Of a stretch of DNA of 57,050 nucleotides, positions 41,738 through 49,765 are shown piece after piece; the first letter of the stretch is position 1; every line of letters starts with the position of its first letter. Below the pieces are notes generated by a model. The model did no database searches, had not been told where the DNA came from, and was given only the letters and a program-made list of their open reading frames with translations. Origin of the DNA: Scatavimonas merdipullorum. Its GTDB lineage: Bacteria > Bacillota > Clostridia > Oscillospirales > Acutalibacteraceae. The stretch is taken from contig DVGH01000035.1 of the NCBI GenBank assembly GCA_018712865.1, forward strand, positions 1-57,050. The letters run 5' to 3'. Both the position numbers and the translations under genes were made by a program.

Positions 41738-42609
41738 TTTTGCTCCTCCTTTGCGCCGCCGTTTTGCGGCTTTTCAATTAAAACTCTTGCAATCCGCCTG
41801 TCTTCAATCTGCACGGCGGTAAGCCGTACGCCGTCAATCAACACAGAGGGACGGTCATTGTCCCTCGGGATTTCCCCCAACTGCTCCAGCATCAGTCCGG
41901 CGATCGTTTCACATTCATCATCCGGCAGCTTCACGCCAATCAGCTCGCTTACATCGTCAATCGCTGCGGCACCGTCAACTGTAAATATATTATCGCTTAA
42001 ACGTTTGATCTCTTCCTCTTCGTTGTCGTATTCATCCTGTATATTTCCCACAATAGATTCAATCAGGTCCTCCATGGTAATCAGCCCTTCCGTCCCGCCG
42101 TATTCGTCCACCACAACGGCAAGCTGCACCTTGTTGGCCGTCATTTCCGCAAACAGTTCGCTGCAGTTTTTGGTTTTGGGCACATAAAAGGCTTCCCTTT
42201 TTATATCTGTAAGCTTAAGCCCCTCCGGTATGTCGCCGCATACATACCGCAGCAGGTCTTTTGCATACAAAAGTCCCACAATATTGTCAATATCCTCATG
42301 ATAAACCGGTATTCTGGAATAACCCGTTTCTATAAAAACATCCACCGCATCCTGCAGGGGGTCACTGTCCTCAATGGCCGTCATATCGGTCCTGTGCGTC
42401 ATCACTTCGGCCGCCGTAAGGTCGTCAAACTCAAAAATATTTTTGATCATGCTGTAGGTACTGGCCTCAATCACGCCCTTTTCCTTAACGGCAAGGAGCA
42501 TCAGCATAATATCCTGTTGGGTAACCTTTTCCAGCATATTATGCCCAAAAAGCTTTAAAATCTTATTTTGTTTTTTTACGTTGGTACTCCCACCCGCGTC
42601 GTCAGGCAT
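41734..42609 (-). CDS. CorC/HlyC-type CBS-domain protein without DUF21 membrane part
   Basis: A 291-residue soluble protein matching CorC (YbeX), which in E. coli helps magnesium/cobalt efflux and ribosome metabolism. Two CBS domains (about 55-180; AAEVMTHRTDMTAIE, YSRIPVYHEDIDNIVGLLYAKDLL, VVVDEYGGTEGLITMEDLIE) are followed by the CorC_HlyC domain (about 205-285). Most clostridial relatives carry an N-terminal DUF21 transmembrane domain, absent here. The ATG at 42609 has GAAAGGGG 8-9 bp upstream; an ATG nine codons earlier has no binding site. Confidence 0.9.
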   Translation of the reverse strand: MPDDAGGSTNVKKQNKILKLFGHNMLEKVTQQDIMLMLLAVKEKGVIEASTYSMIKNIFEFDDLTAAEVMTHRTDMTAIEDSDPLQDAVDVFIETGYSRIPVYHEDIDNIVGLLYAKDLLRYVCGDIPEGLKLTDIKREAFYVPKTKNCSELFAEMTANKVQLAVVVDEYGGTEGLITMEDLIESIVGNIQDEYDNEEEEIKRLSDNIFTVDGAAAIDDVSELIGVKLPDDECETIAGLMLEQLGEIPRDNDRPSVLIDGVRLTAVQIEDRRIARVLIEKPQNGGAKEEQK

Positions 42610-42654
42610 TGGTTTTTGTCCCCTTTCACTTTTCATGCGCTTTTATTTAAGCAT

Positions 42655-42683
42655 ATTCTACGATTTTACCGCCTGTTTGTCAA
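42655..42683 (-). promoter_or_regulatory. Sigma-A promoter of the corC-like operon
   Basis: On the minus strand TTGACA (42678-42683), 17 bp and TAGAAT (42655-42660), about 40 bp before the start codon. Confidence 0.8.
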
Positions 42684-42893
42684 ATAAAGTTCCGCCGTAC
42701 AGAGGCTTTTGCTTTCTGATCGTCAACTTTTAAATTTTGGGGTGTACCTTTATTGTATACGGCTTGTATTGTCATCATAAATTTGGCAGGAAATTTTCAG
42801 GGTAAAATTTTTTATTTTTAATTTTGTTTTTAAAAAAACCTATAATAATATTAAATTAAAAATTTGCGTATAAAAATTTTCATGCTTTCCCAC

Positions 42894-42922
42894 TTTACAC
42901 ACGTCTTTAAACGTGATAGAAT
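42894..42922 (+). promoter_or_regulatory. Sigma-A promoter of the PFOR gene
   Basis: TTTACA (42894-42899), 17 bp and TAGAAT (42917-42922). The spacer contains an imperfect palindrome ACGTCTTTAAACGT (42901-42914) that could be an operator. A second TATAAT lies at 42841-42846 with a poor -35. The rest of the 42637-43012 gap is AT-rich without other recognisable features. Confidence 0.7.
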
Positions 42923-42929
42923 TCAAGGT

Positions 42930-42949
42930 GGCACATTAGCGTATGTGCC
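42930..42949 (+). promoter_or_regulatory. 5'-end hairpin or operator of the PFOR transcript
   Basis: GGCACAT (42930-42936) and ATGTGCC (42943-42949) form a perfect 7-bp dyad beginning at the expected transcription start. It could shield the mRNA 5' end or be a repressor site. Confidence 0.5.
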
Positions 42950-43012
42950 GTCCAAACTATTCATACGATACTTGCGCTGTATTGCCCAAGTATTTTAAGG
43001 AGGAACAGTCCA

Positions 43013-46000
43013 ATGTCCAGAAAAATGAAAACCATGGATGGCAACACTGCGGCGGCGCATACATCTTATGCGTTTACCGATGTCGCGGCGATCTATCCGA
43101 TTACCCCTTCATCGGTCATGGCTGATGAAACAGACAAATATTCTGCTGCAGGGCGCAAAAACCTTTTCGGCAGGGAAGTCAAGGTTACCGAAATGCAATC
43201 TGAAGGCGGCGCTGCCGGTGCCGTACACGGTTCGCTTGCAGCCGGTGCGCTGACAACCACGTATACCGCTTCCCAGGGTCTTTTGCTGATGATCCCCAAC
43301 ATGTACAAAATGGCCGGCGAGCTTTTGCCGAGCGTTATCCACGTATCTGCCCGCGCGCTGACAAGCCATGCTTTGTCTATCTTTGGCGATCATTCCGATA
43401 TTTACGCCTGCCGCCAGACCGGGTATGCCATGCTCTGCTCCAACAGCCCGCAGGAGGTCATGGACCTTGCAGCCGTAGCACATCTTTCCGCTATCAAGGG
43501 CAGGGTTCCGTTTCTCCACTTTTTCGACGGCTTCCGCACATCCCATGAAATACAGAAAATTGAAACCTGGGATTACGAAGATCTGGGCGAAATGCTCGAC
43601 TGGGATGCAGTCGATGCCTTCCGTCGCCGCAGCCTGAACCCGGAACATCCTGTGATCCGCGGCACAGCGCAAAACGACGACATTTTCTTCCAGGCCCGTG
43701 AAGCCTGCAATGTTTATTACGACGCAATCCCTGAGGTTGTTGTGGAATATATGAACAAGGTCAATGAAAAATGCGGTACGGACTACAAGCCGTTTAACTA
43801 TTACGGCGCGCCCGACGCAGAAAGAATCATTGTCGCAATGGGCTCGGTTTGCGACTGCGCGGAAGAGGTGGTCGATTACCTCAACGCCGCGGGTGACAAG
43901 GTCGGCCTTTTAAAGGTAAGACTGTACAGGCCTTTTGTCGCAGATTATATGCTGCGTGAGCTTCCCAAAACTGTAAAGGCAATCTCTGTTTTGGACAGAA
44001 CAAAGGAGCCCGGCTCTATTGGCGAGCCGCTGTATCTGGATGTTCTGGCGGCAATCAATGGCTCTGCCTTTGCAAATGTTTCCGTATACACCGGCCGTTA
44101 TGGGCTCGGTTCAAAAGATACGACCCCCGGCGATATTGTTGCGGTTTACCGCAATATGGAAAGCGCGACCCCGAAAAAGCGCTTTACCATCGGTATTGTG
44201 GACGACGTTACAAACCTTTCCCTCGACGTAGTGGAAAACCCAGACACTACGCCCGCCTGCACCAAATCCTGTAAGTTTTGGGGCCTTGGCGCAGACGGAA
44301 CCGTCGGTGCCAATAAAAACTCCATTAAAATTATCGGCGACCATACAGATATGTACGCGCAGGGTTATTTTGCATACGACTCTAAAAAATCCGGCGGCCT
44401 GACTGTGTCGCACCTGCGTTTCGGCAGCCAGCCAATCAAGTCCACTTATTACATCAGCAAGGCCGACTTTGTCGCCTGCCATAACCCCTCTTATGTGGAC
44501 AAGTACGATATGGTGGATGACCTCAAAGAGGGCGGCAGCTTCCTGCTCAACTGCGCCTGGGATGTAGATGAGCTTGACCGCCGCCTGCCCGGAAAAATGA
44601 AAAGGCTGATCGCCCAGAAAAAGATTCATTTCTATACGATCGACGGTATCGCCATCGGTAAGGAAATTGGCTTGGGCGGAAGGATCAACACTATCTTGCA
44701 GTCTGCTTTCTTTAAGATTGCAAACGTTATCCCCGCAGAGGACGCCGTCCAGTTTATGAAGGATGCGGCCACAAAGTCCTACAGCAAAAAGGGACAGGCA
44801 ATTGTCGACATGAACCATAAAGCCATTGAGCGCGGTATGACAGACGTTAAACAGGTTGACGTCCCGGCCTCCTGGGCAGACTGCCCGGACGATATGCAGG
44901 CGCATGTTGTTACCCAGGGAAGGGAAGAGGTTGTCGATTATGTAAACACCATCCTCAACCCCGTCAACGCGTACAAAGGCAACCAGCTGCCTGTATCTGC
45001 TTTTTCCAAGCATATCGACGGTACGGCTCCGCAGGGCTCCTCCGCTTATGAAAAAAGAGGCATTGCAGTAGACGTTCCCGAATGGCAGCCCGAAAACTGC
45101 ATCCAGTGTAACTTCTGCTCTTACGTATGCCCGCACGCTGTTATTCGTCCCGCCGTTATGACGGCCGAGGAACTGAAAAACGCACCGGAAGGCACCAAGA
45201 GCGTCCCCATGACGGGTATGCCCGATTATACGTTTACCATGACGGTTTCTACGCTTGACTGCACCGGCTGTGGGTCATGCGCACAGGTATGTCCGGGCAA
45301 GAAGGGACAAAAGGCGCTTATCATGAAGCCCATTGACACACAGCGCGCCGGCCAGAAGGTCTTTGATTATGGCTTTGCACTGGATCCCAAGCCGGCTGTA
45401 ACAGAAAAGTTTAAAGAAACAACCGTCAAGGGCAGCCAGTTCAAGCAGCCATTGCTCGAATTTTCCGGCGCATGCGCCGGCTGCGGCGAAACACCCTATG
45501 CCAAGCTTGCAACACAGCTGTTTGGCGACAGAATGTTTATTGCAAATGCGACCGGCTGTTCGTCCATCTGGGGCGGCAGCGCACCGGCAACGCCGTACAC
45601 CGTCAACAAGAAGGGCTACGGCCCGGCGTGGGCAAACTCTCTGTTTGAAGATAACGCAGAATTTGGCTTTGGCATGGCCCTTGGCCAGAATGCAATCCGC
45701 GCAAGGCTTGCAGAATATATAGAAAAAATAGCGGAACTTACAGATAAAGCAGACGTGCAGGAAGCCTGCAAAAATTATCTGGATACCACAGCCGACAGCG
45801 GCGCCAACAGAGCGGCTGCGGATGCACTGATCCAAAAGTTGGAAGACCTTGCTACCTGCTCCTGCGAAGCAGGCCAGCTGGCAAAGAAGGCCCTTGCGGA
45901 CAAAGACTGCCTTGCAAAGAAATCCATCTGGATTCTCGGCGGTGACGGCTGGGCGTATGATATTGGCTTTGGCGGCCTTGACCACGTGATCGCTTCGGGC

Positions 46001-46579
46001 GAAAATGTAAACATTCTGGTATTTGACACAGAGGTTTACTCCAACACCGGCGGTCAGGCATCCAAGGCAACGCCTGTAGGCTCCGTTGCACAGTTTGCCG
46101 CAACCGGTAAGGGCACAAAGAAAAAGGACCTTGCCGCAATTGCCATGAGCTATGGTTATGTATACGTAGCGCAGGTTGCAATGGGTGCAGACTATAACCA
46201 GTGCATTAAGGCGTTTGTAGAAGCAGAAAGCTACAACGGCCCGTCCATTATCATTGCTTATGCACCGTGCATCAACCACGGCATCAAGGGCGGTATGAGC
46301 ATTGCTCAGGCGGAAGAGAAAAAGGCGGTGGCCGCAGGCTACTGGAACTGCTTCCGCTTTGACCCGCGGCTTGCAGACCAGGGTAAAAACCCCTTTATGC
46401 TTGACAGCAAGGCACCTACGGCAAGCTATCGCGACTTTATCATGGGCGAAGTCCGTTACAATTCTCTTACACGCGCTTTCCCCGAAAGAGCCGAAAAGCT
46501 CTTTGCGCAAGCCGAAGAAGGCGCTGCAAAGAAATACCAGCATTTAAAGAGGCTTGCAGAGTTAGACAGCGCGGAATAA
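43013..46579 (+). CDS. nifJ: Pyruvate:ferredoxin (flavodoxin) oxidoreductase
   Basis: A 1188-residue homodimeric enzyme that oxidises pyruvate to acetyl-CoA and CO2, reducing ferredoxin, the central oxidative step in strict anaerobes. Domain I opens with YPITPSSVMADE. The ferredoxin domain has two clusters, CIQCNFCSYVCPHA (near residue 696) and CTGCGSCAQVCPG (near 749). The TPP/proximal-cluster part has CAGCGETPYAKL (near 821), ATGCSSIWGGSAP, GGDGWAYDIGFGGLDH and NTGGQASKATP. Full family length. AAGGAGG lies upstream of the ATG. Monocistronic with a strong terminator. Confidence 0.98.
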   Translation: MSRKMKTMDGNTAAAHTSYAFTDVAAIYPITPSSVMADETDKYSAAGRKNLFGREVKVTEMQSEGGAAGAVHGSLAAGALTTTYTASQGLLLMIPNMYKMAGELLPSVIHVSARALTSHALSIFGDHSDIYACRQTGYAMLCSNSPQEVMDLAAVAHLSAIKGRVPFLHFFDGFRTSHEIQKIETWDYEDLGEMLDWDAVDAFRRRSLNPEHPVIRGTAQNDDIFFQAREACNVYYDAIPEVVVEYMNKVNEKCGTDYKPFNYYGAPDAERIIVAMGSVCDCAEEVVDYLNAAGDKVGLLKVRLYRPFVADYMLRELPKTVKAISVLDRTKEPGSIGEPLYLDVLAAINGSAFANVSVYTGRYGLGSKDTTPGDIVAVYRNMESATPKKRFTIGIVDDVTNLSLDVVENPDTTPACTKSCKFWGLGADGTVGANKNSIKIIGDHTDMYAQGYFAYDSKKSGGLTVSHLRFGSQPIKSTYYISKADFVACHNPSYVDKYDMVDDLKEGGSFLLNCAWDVDELDRRLPGKMKRLIAQKKIHFYTIDGIAIGKEIGLGGRINTILQSAFFKIANVIPAEDAVQFMKDAATKSYSKKGQAIVDMNHKAIERGMTDVKQVDVPASWADCPDDMQAHVVTQGREEVVDYVNTILNPVNAYKGNQLPVSAFSKHIDGTAPQGSSAYEKRGIAVDVPEWQPENCIQCNFCSYVCPHAVIRPAVMTAEELKNAPEGTKSVPMTGMPDYTFTMTVSTLDCTGCGSCAQVCPGKKGQKALIMKPIDTQRAGQKVFDYGFALDPKPAVTEKFKETTVKGSQFKQPLLEFSGACAGCGETPYAKLATQLFGDRMFIANATGCSSIWGGSAPATPYTVNKKGYGPAWANSLFEDNAEFGFGMALGQNAIRARLAEYIEKIAELTDKADVQEACKNYLDTTADSGANRAAADALIQKLEDLATCSCEAGQLAKKALADKDCLAKKSIWILGGDGWAYDIGFGGLDHVIASGENVNILVFDTEVYSNTGGQASKATPVGSVAQFAATGKGTKKKDLAAIAMSYGYVYVAQVAMGADYNQCIKAFVEAESYNGPSIIIAYAPCINHGIKGGMSIAQAEEKKAVAAGYWNCFRFDPRLADQGKNPFMLDSKAPTASYRDFIMGEVRYNSLTRAFPERAEKLFAQAEEGAAKKYQHLKRLAELDSAE

Positions 46580-46609
46580 TTTTTCCGTTTATCGTCGTTT
46601 AAACAGCAG

Positions 46610-46657
46610 GACCGCAGAGGTTAGCGTTATGGCGCTGCCCCTGCGGTCTATTTTTTT
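46610..46657 (+). terminator. PFOR terminator
   Basis: GACCGCAG (46610-46617) and CTGCGGTC (46641-46648) enclose an inner AGCG/CGCT stem and are followed by a run of eight T bases. Confidence 0.85.
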
Positions 46658-46751
46658 TACACAAGCTTTGTACACGCTGTCTTTTTGCCCGTTTTCTTTT
46701 TTGGACAGTCTTTTCAATCTTTTGTTTTATTTTGTCGATTTTTGTTGTGTT

Positions 46752-46780
46752 TTGATCTATAACTTTTTTAACTTTATATT
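46752..46780 (+). promoter_or_regulatory. Candidate promoter of the XRE gene in an AT-rich stretch
   Basis: TTGATC (46752-46757), 17 bp and TATATT (46775-46780). The whole 46658-46916 region is very AT-rich and offers other possible -10 boxes, so the assignment is tentative. No gene is seen in this gap. Confidence 0.4.
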
Positions 46781-46916
46781 AATTTTCTATTATGCTAAAA
46801 ATATTCATTATAATTATATGCAGTATTTCTATAGACAAATACAGCTATTTTTTATAAAATAATACATAATTGTTTTTTGTTGCAGATTGTCCAAAAAATG
46901 AAAAGGAGTTGTTTTT

Positions 46917-47129
46917 ATGTACCCAAGGATGAAGGAGCTGCGCGAAAAGGCAGGCCTTTCACAGGAAGGTCTTACGTCTTATCTGCGTATTAACCTGCGT
47001 AAATACAAAAAATATGAAAGCGGAAAAAAAGAACCGACTTTTGTCGTCCTGTTACAGCTTTCTTTATTTTATGACGTAAGCATCCCCTATATATGCGGCA
47101 AGACAGACAACCCTGAAAGGCGGTATTAA
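46917..47129 (+). CDS. Small XRE-family helix-turn-helix regulator
   Basis: A 70-residue Cro/CI-type DNA-binding protein consisting of the HTH domain only: MKELREKAGLSQEGLTSYLRIN is helices 1-2, KYKKYESGKKEPTF covers recognition helix and turn, LQLSLFYDVSIPYICG completes the fold. AAAAGGAG precedes the ATG. No metabolic domain and no partner gene overlap it. Targets are unknown; the AT-rich upstream region is a plausible autoregulatory site. Such small regulators are frequent in mobile elements. Confidence 0.88.
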   Translation: MYPRMKELREKAGLSQEGLTSYLRINLRKYKKYESGKKEPTFVVLLQLSLFYDVSIPYICGKTDNPERRY

Positions 47130-47205
47130 AGCATTTTTTCTTCCTTCTTTATGCGCTTTCGGCCAGATCCGTCCCCGGCGGCATAAATGGTTACGAATTT
47201 TTCAT

Positions 47206-47234
47206 TTGTAAATCTGTCGGACATGCGCTATAGT
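47206..47234 (+). promoter_or_regulatory. Sigma-A promoter of the dockerin gene
   Basis: TTGTAA (47206-47211), 17 bp and TATAGT (47229-47234), about 50 bp upstream of the ATG at 47287. Confidence 0.65.
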
Positions 47235-47286
47235 TATGTGGGCCGCTTTCAGCGCCCGACATCATTTTATTTGGAGGAACATAAAT

Positions 47287-48282
47287 ATGCACAAGTACAA
47301 AAAGCCTTTAAGTATTTTGCTTACGGTGCTCTTGCTGCTGACTGCCTGCTGCTTTCCTTTTTCTGTATCAGCCGCAGAAGATTCAACCGGGCAGTCAGAA
47401 CCAGCAGAAATTCTTTCTGAACTGATCGCACAGGCAGACACCATTCTTACAACAGATACCTATGTCCTGACAGATGCAGAGCGGCAAACGCTTACACAAA
47501 CGCTTGCCGACGCAAAAGAGGTGGCGCAAGATGCATCTGCTACAGAGGACGATCAGTTGCTTGCTTGCGGCCAGTTGATCGCCGCTATGGAATCCCCTGT
47601 ATACCGCTCCATGACCGCACAGGTTAAAGCGCAGTATATCAATATGCTGGATCTTATATCCTATACACTTTCAGACAGCGCGCTGGAGGCAATGCATACG
47701 GTCCTTGCATTGTGCGATACCGTTCTTGCGCAGGAAACGGTCACAGAAGAAGATTTTTTTGCCCTGCTTGCAAACATTACGGAAGTATCAAATACAGCAG
47801 GAGAAATCACGGTAACAAAAGAGGATCTAGGGACGCTCTTGAAAAAGGCAGAAGTTTATATGGACCCCACCCGCTACACCACAGACTCCTATACATTTTT
47901 TTCAGAAGCCTACGCGCAGGCACAGGGTGTATATAACGACGACCTTGCCACCCCGGAAGACATCGACCTTGCATTTTCCTCCCTGCTGCTTTCCATTCTT
48001 TCCCTGCAGGAAAGACCTGTCCCCACCATGTATGGCGATGTAGACGGCAACGGCGCGGTAACGGTCTCCGACACGCTTTCTCTGCAAAAAAGGATTGCGC
48101 GCGTCGAGCAGTTTTCTGCTGCGCAGGAGCAGTATGGCGACGTCAACGGAGATGGCAGCATTACCACAGCTGACGTGCTGCTTGTACAAAAATACATTGC
48201 GCACAGCATCGACCGCTTTCCTGCTGAAAACCCGGAAGACATAGAAGATACCGACCCCGACGACCTTACAGGCTTGCTTTGA
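47287..48282 (+). CDS. Exported dockerin protein with FIVAR-like helical repeats
   Basis: A 331-residue exported protein. The signal peptide (1-32) has a likely cleavage SVSA/AED; an LTAC lipobox-like site inside it (Cys21) is an alternative. Two helical segments resembling FIVAR repeats follow (about 40-105 and 185-245). A type I dockerin is at about 250-315: DVDGNGAVTVSDTLSLQKRI and DVNGDGSITTADVLLVQKYI, both with full calcium-binding loops. An acidic tail ends the protein. GGAGG precedes the ATG at 47287. It could dock on the cohesin protein at 1550-2443. Confidence 0.85.
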   Translation: MHKYKKPLSILLTVLLLLTACCFPFSVSAAEDSTGQSEPAEILSELIAQADTILTTDTYVLTDAERQTLTQTLADAKEVAQDASATEDDQLLACGQLIAAMESPVYRSMTAQVKAQYINMLDLISYTLSDSALEAMHTVLALCDTVLAQETVTEEDFFALLANITEVSNTAGEITVTKEDLGTLLKKAEVYMDPTRYTTDSYTFFSEAYAQAQGVYNDDLATPEDIDLAFSSLLLSILSLQERPVPTMYGDVDGNGAVTVSDTLSLQKRIARVEQFSAAQEQYGDVNGDGSITTADVLLVQKYIAHSIDRFPAENPEDIEDTDPDDLTGLL

Positions 48283-48350
48283 TCGCAAAATACGATACCT
48301 GTCAAAAAGAACCCGGCTTTTAGCGGGGCGCTCGTAAGACAGTAAAATAT

Positions 48351-48385
48351 GCAAAAGGCGTGACTCTCGTGGTCACGCCTTTTGC
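48351..48385 (+). terminator. Dockerin gene terminator
   Basis: A perfect 14-bp stem GCAAAAGGCGTGAC (48351-48364) with GTCACGCCTTTTGC (48372-48385). T bases lie in the distal arm. Confidence 0.8.
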
Positions 48386-48550
48386 GTTAAGAGGATAGCC
48401 GCCAAGTGGCGTGAGGGATGCAGTCCCTTGTCCGGAACGCAGCGACGCAAAGCGCCCCGGACCGTTCAACGCAGGTGTCCGGGGTGTTCAGTCTTGCAGA
48501 GCGCACATGCGGGGTTACCCCGTATAGAAGTGCGCCCTTAGCAGCTGCCT
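48386..48550 (+). other. Palindrome-rich oriT-like region (MobQ/IncQ-type nick core), no relaxase
   Basis: A 165-bp non-coding, GC-rich stretch full of dyads: GTCCGG (48430-48435), CCCCGGAC (48455-48462) and GTCCGGGG (48477-48484), of which the middle one can pair with either neighbour. At its right end ATGCGGGG (48507-48514) and CCCCGTAT (48518-48525) form an 8-bp inverted repeat with a 3-nt loop. Three bases later comes AGTGCGCCCTTA (48529-48540). An inverted repeat directly before TAAGTGCGCCCT is the known layout of IncQ/pIP501-type transfer origins. This is from memory of that motif; no relaxase gene is in the window. Confidence 0.5.
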
Positions 48551-48563
48551 GAAAAAATGGAAT

Positions 48564-49016
48564 TTATCGGTGGATATACATTCTGGTCATATTGGGTTCG
48601 CCATCGCCCTGTACCATGCACAAAAACTCCCAGCCGTATCGTTCATAGAATCCGGTATGATCCGTTACCAAATAAACAGGAGTAATGCCTTTGGATTTCA
48701 TATCCTCTACGACCATATTCAGCAGATGACCTGCGATTCCTTTGCAGCGATAGTCTTTTTCTGTATAGACTGCGCAGACATTCGGGGTAAGGTCTTTCCT
48801 GTCATGGAAGTCATTTTCGATTACGCCCATACCGCCGACAATTTTGTCACCGTTCATGCAGAGATACCAACCGTACTCCGTTTCTTTTTTCAGATAAGCC
48901 TCCATACATTCCAGATAGGCTTCCGTTGGAACGCCCCATTTACAATGGAACCATTCCGCCGCACAGCTTTTTAATTCAGCTCTTTCTCTCAATGTGATAT
49001 AGTCAAAATTATTCAT
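48564..49016 (-). CDS. GNAT family N-acetyltransferase
   Basis: A 150-residue acetyl-CoA-dependent transferase. The acetyl-CoA pyrophosphate loop is YRCKGIAGHLL in motif A, preceded by NVCAVYTEKD, and the end of the fold is VTDHTGFYERYGWEFL. The acceptor is unknown; drug, polyamine or protein acetylation are all possible in the family. It lies alone between the oriT-like region and a 38-bp palindrome, with no clear promoter, and may be cargo of a decayed mobile element. That link is inference. Confidence 0.88.
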   Translation of the reverse strand: MNNFDYITLRERAELKSCAAEWFHCKWGVPTEAYLECMEAYLKKETEYGWYLCMNGDKIVGGMGVIENDFHDRKDLTPNVCAVYTEKDYRCKGIAGHLLNMVVEDMKSKGITPVYLVTDHTGFYERYGWEFLCMVQGDGEPNMTRMYIHR

Positions 49017-49092
49017 TTTCCTTTACTCTCCTCATAAACTTCCGATTTGCAGGTCTGTTCGGTTCCATATTACCACATAACGGGATAATCTA

Positions 49093-49130
49093 CAGTAACA
49101 GACACCGCAGAGCTGCGGTGTCTGTTACTG
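49093..49130. repeat. 38-bp near-perfect palindrome (18-bp arms)
   Basis: CAGTAACAGACACCGCAG (49093-49110) is followed after two bases by its exact reverse complement (49113-49130). No U-tract follows on either strand, unlike the other terminators here. It lies between gtrA and the GNAT gene and may be a terminator of unusual form or a mobile-element boundary. Confidence 0.75.
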
Positions 49131-49177
49131 TCTTATGAACACCGCCCTTTATCGGCCGGGTTCTTTTCCTTTTCTGT

Positions 49178-49747
49178 TTACTGCTTTTTCTGTTGTTGCT
49201 CCGGTTGTTGTTCCGGCTTCTCCCTGCCGTCTTCTTTTGTCTTAAACGCAAAAAACCGCTGCCCCACATAATTAAACATCACAAAGAAAACAGAGCCCGC
49301 CAGCATGGAAATATTGTCGGTTACCATTTTAACCAGCTGCGCCGCTGTTTTTTCTGCAAAAAACGACATCGTCCCAAGCCATTGCGCTACAGCCATTACA
49401 GCGCCGGCCAGCCAGTTTTGCGCAATCCAGTCGACCAGGGGCTTTGCAATCCCGTATGCCAGCAGATAGCATACGGCAATATTGATAACAAACCGTATCA
49501 CGGTTTTTTTGTTGCTTTCTTTGTTCTGGAACGTAAAATATTTGTTTAAAAAGTAGCTTAAAATGCTGGTAAGCACATAATTTGCAGCAGATCCCACCCA
49601 ATAGTTGGTATTGCTGTCAAACCAGCCAAGCGACGTTGCTATATTATAGTAGCCGAGCATGATTCCATATCCTACCAGGGTATTAATTATCCCGACCAGA
49701 ACAAATTTTAAAAACTTTTTGTCAAAAAACGTTTTCAAAAACTGCAT
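49178..49747 (-). CDS. GtrA family membrane protein
   Basis: A 189-residue membrane protein with four predicted helices, beginning FLKFVLVGIINTLVGYGIM, then ANYVLTSILSYFLNKYFTF, the GtrA hallmark. The family is believed to flip undecaprenyl-phosphate-linked sugars across the membrane. A charged Glu/Gln-rich tail ends it. It starts 18 bp after the GtrB-like glycosyltransferase and forms an operon with it. Confidence 0.9.
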   Translation of the reverse strand: MQFLKTFFDKKFLKFVLVGIINTLVGYGIMLGYYNIATSLGWFDSNTNYWVGSAANYVLTSILSYFLNKYFTFQNKESNKKTVIRFVINIAVCYLLAYGIAKPLVDWIAQNWLAGAVMAVAQWLGTMSFFAEKTAAQLVKMVTDNISMLAGSVFFVMFNYVGQRFFAFKTKEDGREKPEQQPEQQQKKQ

Positions 49748-49765
49748 AATTCCTGTTTTCTCCTG

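Noticed and set aside
42930..42949. Rex (NADH-sensing) operator at the PFOR promoter
   Set aside because: Rex sites read like TTGTGAAATATTTCACAA; GGCACAT/ATGTGCC does not match.
44111..45136. 341-codon open frame on the minus strand opposite PFOR
   Set aside because: Same reason: antisense shadow with no start context.
45275..46543. 422-codon open frame on the minus strand opposite PFOR
   Set aside because: Fully antisense to the Fe-S and TPP domains of PFOR; cysteine-rich, low-complexity translation with no recognisable motif.
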